NCBI GenBank assembly: GCA_021790555.1
Contig: JAJYGY010000233.1
Location: 1-10,066, forward strand
DNA from: a bacterium
GTDB lineage: Bacteria > Oederibacteriota > JAJYGY01
Direction: 5' to 3'
DNA: 10,066 nt
A program made the position numbers and the translations under genes. Positions 6,329 to 10,066 of this stretch are shown here, piece after piece (the first letter of the stretch is position 1; the number at the start of each line of letters is the position of its first letter). The notes below the pieces were generated by a model. That model made no database searches. It had not been told where the DNA came from and worked only from the letters and a program-made list of their open reading frames with translations.

Positions 6329-6367
6329 GGGGGAAGGGGTCCGTCCCGGATCCCTTCCCCCGCTTTT
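6329..6367 (+). terminator. Intrinsic terminator
   Basis: GGGGGAAGGG (6329-6338) pairs perfectly with CCCTTCCCCC (6352-6361). The stem can extend inward through GTCC/GGAT-type pairs to about 15 bp around a very tight loop. TTTT at 6364-6367 follows after two bases. It starts 9 nt after the stop codon of the small helical protein gene, so that transcript should end here and the next gene needs its own promoter, which is present at 6381. Confidence 0.8.
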
Positions 6368-6380
6368 GCTGAAACTTTCC

Positions 6381-6409
6381 TTGAGATCATGCGTAAGGTA
6401 TGTTATAGA
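6381..6409 (+). promoter_or_regulatory. Sigma70-type promoter for the second Cys-rich protein gene
   Basis: The -35 TTGAGA (6381-6386) and -10 TATAGA (6404-6409) are separated by exactly 17 bp, with a TG extended -10 element one base before the -10. It sits directly after the terminator and 39 bp before the ATG at 6448, predicting a start near 6416. It probably drives the Cys-rich gene and perhaps the efflux genes behind it. Confidence 0.65.
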
Positions 6410-6447
6410 AAGTACGTTTTCTCTTTTTGATATTGCGTGGGGTTCTT

Positions 6448-6882
6448 ATGCGGTTTGCTTCAAAAATCTGGCGCTTGGTTATGGCTCTTGCCCTGCTGTC
6501 ACCGGGCATGAGCCTGTCGGCCAGTTGCGGCATGACCAACTGTTCCATGCGCCCCGGCGCGATATTGAGTTGCGTGCTTTCCCATATTGAGTCCAATCGG
6601 GAACTGTTGTCCCAGGATTCCGGGCACCCGATTCTCTACACCGACTGTGGCGCATGCGGCAGCCTCTCCATAGACCGCGCCGGCTTGGCGGTGAACGCAC
6701 CCGCGACCCCGCTTCGGTTCGCGCCGAACGCCTATCCCGAGCCCTCCGCGACTACCACTTCCGCGGCCCATTTTCGTCTTTCCGGTTCGCGCCTTAGTGG
6801 GCGGGCCGGACCACCGAGACCTGGCGCCTGCCAGGCCTTTCCCGCAGTACCCTGCCAGAACGCTCCTCCTGTCCTAGGCTAA
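6448..6882 (+). CDS. Exported cysteine-rich protein, paralogue B
   Basis: This 144-residue paralogue of the protein at 5372-5809 belongs to no family I recognise. The ATG at 6448 is preferred over an upstream in-frame TTG (6427), because it aligns with the start of paralogue A and opens the signal peptide directly (MRFASKIWR, hydrophobic to about residue 25); the ribosome-binding site is weak (GTGGGG). Conserved features are CGMTNCSM (27-34), C42, LLSQ..GH (53-60), CGACG (67-71), AYP, a GSRL..RAGP stretch and CQAFPAVPCQNAPP near the end. The middle (72-112) diverges most. An odd number of mature cysteines (seven) means at least one stays unpaired, binds metal or links to a partner. It lies 105 bp upstream of the TolC-type gene, fitting an accessory of the efflux pump; the role is inferred from position and residues. 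Confidence 0.8.
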   Translation: MRFASKIWRLVMALALLSPGMSLSASCGMTNCSMRPGAILSCVLSHIESNRELLSQDSGHPILYTDCGACGSLSIDRAGLAVNAPATPLRFAPNAYPEPSATTTSAAHFRLSGSRLSGRAGPPRPGACQAFPAVPCQNAPPVLG

Positions 6883-6929
6883 AAGTCAGATCCTGGCCGG
6901 GTTGTTTTTGATTTCCACCCAGGCCATGT

Positions 6930-6949
6930 CCGGGCGCTTTTCCGCCCGG
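6930..6949 (+). terminator. Hairpin before the efflux channel gene, weak terminator or attenuator
   Basis: CCGGGCG (6930-6936) and CGCCCGG (6943-6949) form a 7-bp GC stem with loop CTTTTC. A T-rich stretch at 6959-6968 (ATTTTCTTTTT) follows after about 10 nt. It may partly terminate the Cys-rich gene transcript or tune read-through into the efflux genes, since no obvious separate promoter lies between it and the ATG at 6988. Confidence 0.4.
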
Positions 6950-6987
6950 TCCAAGGGATTTTCTTTTTGCCCGACAAGGGGGGTGCC

Positions 6988-8253
6988 ATGAAATTCCGTG
7001 TTCTCATCATCTCAATTTCCGTTCTCACAATCGCTATCGCGTTGCGCGCCCAGGGTCCTGGTTCGTCCTTGGGGCTGGACTGGATTCTGTCCCAAGTCCG
7101 ACGGGACAACCCGGACGTGAAGGCCGCACAGGCTCTCGCCCAAGCCTCGTCGGACGAGGCCAAAGCCAGCCTTTCCTGGCCTGATCCCCAGGTGGGCGTG
7201 GAGTACTGGCAGATTCCAAGGCCCGGTTTGGACCTGGGCCAGGCCCAGCAGAAGCAACTGGACTTTTCGCAGGAAATCCCTTTCCCGTCCAAAACCTGGT
7301 TGTCGCATGAAGCGGCGTTGAGGAACGCCACGGCCATGAATGAGAAGGCGCGTGAGGTGTTGGACCAGCGCCTTCTTGAAGCAAGGCAGGCGTATTGGAA
7401 TTTCTACAGCGCCTGCGCCTCCCTGGAGGCGGTGTCTCGCACGGTTGGGGTGTTGGGAAACCTGGTTTCCATCTCAAGGGAGCGCAACCGCTTCGGAAGG
7501 GTGAACCGCATGGATCAGTTGATGGACCCCATGGCCCGTATGCAGCGTTCGGAGCTGGACAATCAGATGGAAGTCCTTCGGCATGAACGACTGACAGCCC
7601 AGGAGGACCTGGACCGGCTGATGGACAGGAAGCAGGACCAGGCCTTGCCGGATCCTTCGCTTCAGCCAGACATCCCGGAAGCGCCCTCTTCGAATCAGCA
7701 GGCCTTGGATCGGGCTTTGGGCGACCGGGCCGAAGTGCGGGTCGCCCAAAGCGAGTTGGACCGCTTGGAATCCGAACGGAGTCTGGCGCAGACCGGCTGG
7801 TGGCCGGACCTGATGCTGCAATACAGCGCCGTGGACATGGGGGGCGTTCCCGCAGGCATGGCCATGGCCAAGGTGAACCTCCCGTTCATCTGGTTCTGGA
7901 GGCAGGGAAATGAGGTCGCCGCGGCCAAGAAGCAGGAGGAAGCCTCCCGGCAGGACCTTCAAGGCACGCTCGACCAGACCCGTCAGATGGTTCTGGATGA
8001 GGAATCAGCCTTCCAAAGTGGGCAGGCGCAGTTGGCCAGACTGCAGGACGAGATCATTCCGGATGCGGCCAAGGCACTTGCCCTGGGCATGGACGGGTAC
8101 CGCTTGGGCGGTGTGGGAGTCAGCGACGCCCTTGGTGCCGTGCAGGCTGACTTGATGGCGCGGCTCCAGAGGATCGGATTGACGGCCCAGTTGGGCAGGT
8201 CCCAAGCCGTGTTGGAAAGACTGATGGGCGGTGACGAAACCGGTGGGAATTGA
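6988..8253 (+). CDS. TolC/CusC-type outer-membrane efflux channel
   Basis: This 421-residue channel of a tripartite metal-efflux pump spans outer membrane and periplasm. The ATG at 6988 follows GGGGGGTGCC, nearly the same start context as the gene at 2146, and opens a signal peptide (MKFRVLIISISVLTIAIALRAQG) without a lipobox. Two outer-membrane efflux repeats follow: the first begins near NPDVKAAQALAQASSDEAKA and runs through long heptad-like helices (LEARQAYWNFYSACASLEAV); the second begins near DRAEVRVAQSELDRLES, then WWPDLMLQYS, and ends in a long coiled coil. Length fits the short CusC/CzcC-like group. Its stop lies 31 bp before the adaptor gene and CusA follows, so the substrate class is probably Cu(I)/Ag(I), judged from the pump rather than from this protein. 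Confidence 0.9.
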   Translation: MKFRVLIISISVLTIAIALRAQGPGSSLGLDWILSQVRRDNPDVKAAQALAQASSDEAKASLSWPDPQVGVEYWQIPRPGLDLGQAQQKQLDFSQEIPFPSKTWLSHEAALRNATAMNEKAREVLDQRLLEARQAYWNFYSACASLEAVSRTVGVLGNLVSISRERNRFGRVNRMDQLMDPMARMQRSELDNQMEVLRHERLTAQEDLDRLMDRKQDQALPDPSLQPDIPEAPSSNQQALDRALGDRAEVRVAQSELDRLESERSLAQTGWWPDLMLQYSAVDMGGVPAGMAMAKVNLPFIWFWRQGNEVAAAKKQEEASRQDLQGTLDQTRQMVLDEESAFQSGQAQLARLQDEIIPDAAKALALGMDGYRLGGVGVSDALGAVQADLMARLQRIGLTAQLGRSQAVLERLMGGDETGGN

Positions 8254-8284
8254 GAAAGAGGCTTTTCAAACTTCGAGGTGGGAC

Positions 8285-9292
8285 ATGAGCTTCATGGGCA
8301 ACAAAAAGGCGGTCTTTGGTGTTCTAGTAACTCTGGGATGCTTGTTGGCTGGCGGCTTGGCAATTCAAGGTAGGGCAGACCAAAACGGGAAAATCATCGG
8401 GTATCGCGATCCCATGGATCCGAAGATCGTATCGAAGACCTTCAAAAAGGATTCCATGGGCATGCCCTACCTCCCGATTTACGCCGCGGACAGTGGGGCG
8501 GGGAATCAGTCGAAGGGAGATGGACAGGGCAGTTCCGGATCCACAGCCACCAATGCGAATGGATCCGAGAAGAAAATCATCGGGTACCGCGACCCTATGG
8601 ACCCGAAGATCGTGTCGAAGACCTTCAAAAAGGATTCGATGGGGATGCCGTACATCGCCATTTACGCCAGCAATGAAGGCCTGGGGGAATCGGCTGGTCC
8701 GGCGGTGTCCGGCCTGGCGGGGTTTTCCCTGGATGAGCGGCAGCAGCAGTTGATCGGCGTGCGCTGGAGCGAAGCCGGGGAAATGGAACTCGAAAAGACG
8801 GTGCGGATGGGCGCGAGGGTCGGGCAAGGGGGTCAAATTCTTGCCGAACTGCTGGAAATCGACGCAGGCACCCTTAAGCCCGGCTTCAAAGCCGAGGTGA
8901 AGGGGCCCTGGGGTGCCTCGGTCGAGGGGCGGGTAACCAGCGTCGGGCACAGCCTGGACGGCATCACCCGCAGCTTCGAAGTAACCCTGGCGGTGGTGAC
9001 TCATCCAGCCTGGATGGAGCCAGGAGTGTTCTGCGAGGCCGACGCCCTAGTGCCCCTGGGACGGCGGTTGGCCGTGCCCCAGGACGCGGTGCTGGACACG
9101 GGCGAGCGGCAGGTGGTCTTCGTGGTCCAGGGAAATGGCTATTTTCAACCGCGCCAGGTTGTCACCGGCGTCTCCGGCGACAACGACGTTGAGATTTTGA
9201 GCGGTATCAAAGCCGGTGAAAATGTGGTGACTTCGGCGAACTTCCTGATCGATTCGGAATCCCAGTTCCAGGAGGCGCTCCAGAAATTCTGA
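8285..9292 (+). CDS. CusB-like efflux adaptor with two heavy-metal-binding domains, short core
   Basis: This 335-residue periplasmic adaptor of the Cu/Ag pump starts at ATG 8285, which has GAGGTGGG just upstream; an in-frame GTG at 8231 would overlap the channel gene. A signal or anchor segment (9-25) leads to two tandem heavy-metal-binding domains, residues 37-67 and 98-128, each IIGYRDPMDPKIVSKTFKKD then SMGMPY, joined by a Gly/Ser/Asn linker. They are the Asp variant of the usual YxCPMHP domain and lack cysteine. The adaptor core begins at LDERQQQLIGVRWSEAG. After TVRMGARV (172-179) it passes almost directly to the beta-barrel part (ILAELLEIDAGTLKPGFKAEV), so the lipoyl halves and alpha-hairpin that normally lie between are missing. 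The C-terminal membrane-proximal domain is normal (VPQDAVLDTGERQVVFVV, SGIKAGENVVTSANFLIDSE). Confidence 0.88.
   Translation: MSFMGNKKAVFGVLVTLGCLLAGGLAIQGRADQNGKIIGYRDPMDPKIVSKTFKKDSMGMPYLPIYAADSGAGNQSKGDGQGSSGSTATNANGSEKKIIGYRDPMDPKIVSKTFKKDSMGMPYIAIYASNEGLGESAGPAVSGLAGFSLDERQQQLIGVRWSEAGEMELEKTVRMGARVGQGGQILAELLEIDAGTLKPGFKAEVKGPWGASVEGRVTSVGHSLDGITRSFEVTLAVVTHPAWMEPGVFCEADALVPLGRRLAVPQDAVLDTGERQVVFVVQGNGYFQPRQVVTGVSGDNDVEILSGIKAGENVVTSANFLIDSESQFQEALQKF
8390..8485 (+). repeat. Direct repeat, copy 1 (heavy-metal-binding domain)
   Basis: This is the first of two in-frame 96-bp direct repeats 183 bp apart, copy 2 being 8573-8668. By hand count they differ at 11 bases, eight of them silent third positions and three in two adjacent codons (Leu-Pro to Ile-Ala). 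The domain was duplicated within the gene and then kept at protein level. Confidence 0.9.
8573..8668 (+). repeat. Direct repeat, copy 2 (heavy-metal-binding domain)
   Basis: Second copy of the 96-bp intragenic repeat, encoding residues 97-128 of the adaptor. The sequence between the copies encodes a low-complexity Gly/Ser/Asn/Asp linker, so the two domains can move independently. Confidence 0.9.
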
Positions 9293-9372
9293 CGTCATGG
9301 ATCCTGCCCGGCTGGGAAAGAGGTGGGTGCACTCCGCCTTGCCAGGGCTCTGAAACCCTTTGAGGTGACATC

Positions 9373-10066
9373 ATGATCGACAAAATCATCGCCTGGTGCG
9401 GGGAGCACCGCGGGATGACTTTCGGGGCGGTGGCCATCCTGGCCGCCTGGGCCTGGTGGTGCCTTGGACACACACACCTGGACGCCATTCCGGACCTTTC
9501 CGACACCCAGGTCATCATTTACTCAAAATGGAACCAGGCTCCAGACCTGATGGAAGACCAGGTAACCTACCCCATCATCCGGGCTCTTTTGGGTGCGCCG
9601 AAGGTGAAGGCCATCCGGGGATTCTCGGACTACGGCTTTTCCTACGTGTACGTCATTTTTCAGGATGGAACGGACCTGTACTGGGCCCGCAGCCGGGTTT
9701 TGGAATACCTGTCCAAGATCCGCTCGGAGTTGCCACCAGGTGTGCAGACCGAGATCGGCCCGGATGCCACCAGCGTGGGATGGGTCTACGAGTATGCCTT
9801 GATGGACAAGAACGGGAACCACACTCTGGACCTGAGCCAGTTACGTACCCTGCAGGACTGGCATCTGCGTTATGAGCTGGAAGCCGTGCCCGGAGTGGCC
9901 GAAGTGGCCACGGTGGGAGGTTTCACACGTCAGGTGCAGGTGGTGGTGGACCCGGCCAAGCTTCAAGCCGACGGGGTTTCCATTTTGCAGGTGGCCAAAG
10001 CCGTCCAGGATGCCAATGTGGAGACCGGGGCGAAGGTGGTGGAGTTTTCAGGCACGGAATTCATGG
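9373..10066 (+). CDS. cusA: CusA-type heavy-metal RND efflux pump, N-terminal part (3' end outside window)
   Basis: This is the inner-membrane proton-driven pump of the efflux complex; the frame is open from ATG 9373 (TGAGGTGA just upstream) to the window edge, giving 231 of an expected 1,000-1,050 residues. After a first membrane helix (near 15-33) comes DAIPDLSDTQVIIYSKW, the CusA/CzcA signature; then EDQVTYPI, RGFSDYGFSYVYVIFQDGTD, YWARSRVLEYL, GPDATSVGWVYEYALMD, LRTLQDWHLRYEL and VPGVAEVATVGG. All match the copper/silver CusA group closely, more than the Co/Zn/Cd CzcA group, because of the GPDAT..GW.YEYAL stretch. The essential periplasmic Met triad and the membrane Asp relay lie beyond the window, so substrate choice cannot be confirmed here. 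It completes the order channel, adaptor, pump. Confidence 0.92.
   Translation, partial: MIDKIIAWCGEHRGMTFGAVAILAAWAWWCLGHTHLDAIPDLSDTQVIIYSKWNQAPDLMEDQVTYPIIRALLGAPKVKAIRGFSDYGFSYVYVIFQDGTDLYWARSRVLEYLSKIRSELPPGVQTEIGPDATSVGWVYEYALMDKNGNHTLDLSQLRTLQDWHLRYELEAVPGVAEVATVGGFTRQVQVVVDPAKLQADGVSILQVAKAVQDANVETGAKVVEFSGTEFM

Noticed and set aside
8324..9004. 226-residue open frame on the - strand, opposite the adaptor gene
   Set aside because: It is the mirror of the CusB-like gene, its internal repetition only reflects the duplicated domain, and no start context or family match is visible.

Overview
This GC-rich window reads as chromosomal DNA from a Gram-negative bacterium with an outer membrane. 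It carries a TolC-type channel, a predicted outer-membrane beta-barrel and several exported c-type cytochromes. The gene content would suit a respiratory Acidobacteriota (Geothrix/Holophaga-like) or a delta-proteobacterial-type metal-respiring organism. That placement is inference only, because no rRNA or marker gene is present. All genes lie on the + strand, and I saw no tRNA, rRNA, IS element or CRISPR array.

Positions 1-4903 form an electron-transfer block. It starts with the C-terminal part of a Rieske iron-sulfur protein, which overlaps by 4 bp a fused gene for cytochrome b6-like, subunit IV-like and diheme cytochrome c domains. Next come a monoheme cytochrome fused to a predicted outer-membrane porin (Cyc2-like), a small periplasmic cytochrome c, and a Crp/Fnr-family regulator that overlaps the cytochrome gene by 4 bp. 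Together they could form a route between the cell surface, the periplasm and an inner-membrane quinone:cytochrome c oxidoreductase.

Positions 4894-5295 hold a compact regulatory unit. A 5-4-5 Crp/Fnr-type palindrome lies over the end of the regulator gene. Its centre is 41.5 bp upstream of the start point predicted from a TATAAA -10 box, which is the classic class II activator position, and a stand-alone FeoA-like gene follows.

Positions 5319-6987 hold three small exported proteins. Two are full-length paralogues of about 145 residues that align without gaps, are about 49% identical by hand count, and conserve all seven mature cysteines. I recognise no family for them. Between them lies a 130-residue exported helical protein rich in His, Met and Lys/Glu. 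A strong intrinsic terminator separates it from the second paralogue, which has its own good sigma70-type promoter.

Positions 6988-10066 encode a CusCBA-type tripartite heavy-metal (Cu/Ag) efflux system: an outer-membrane channel, an adaptor and the start of the CusA pump. The adaptor is unusual. It has two tandem cysteine-free heavy-metal-binding domains, and the lipoyl and alpha-hairpin segment expected of CusB appears to be missing. The small Cys/His/Met-rich exported proteins directly upstream are candidate periplasmic metal-binding accessories to this pump.
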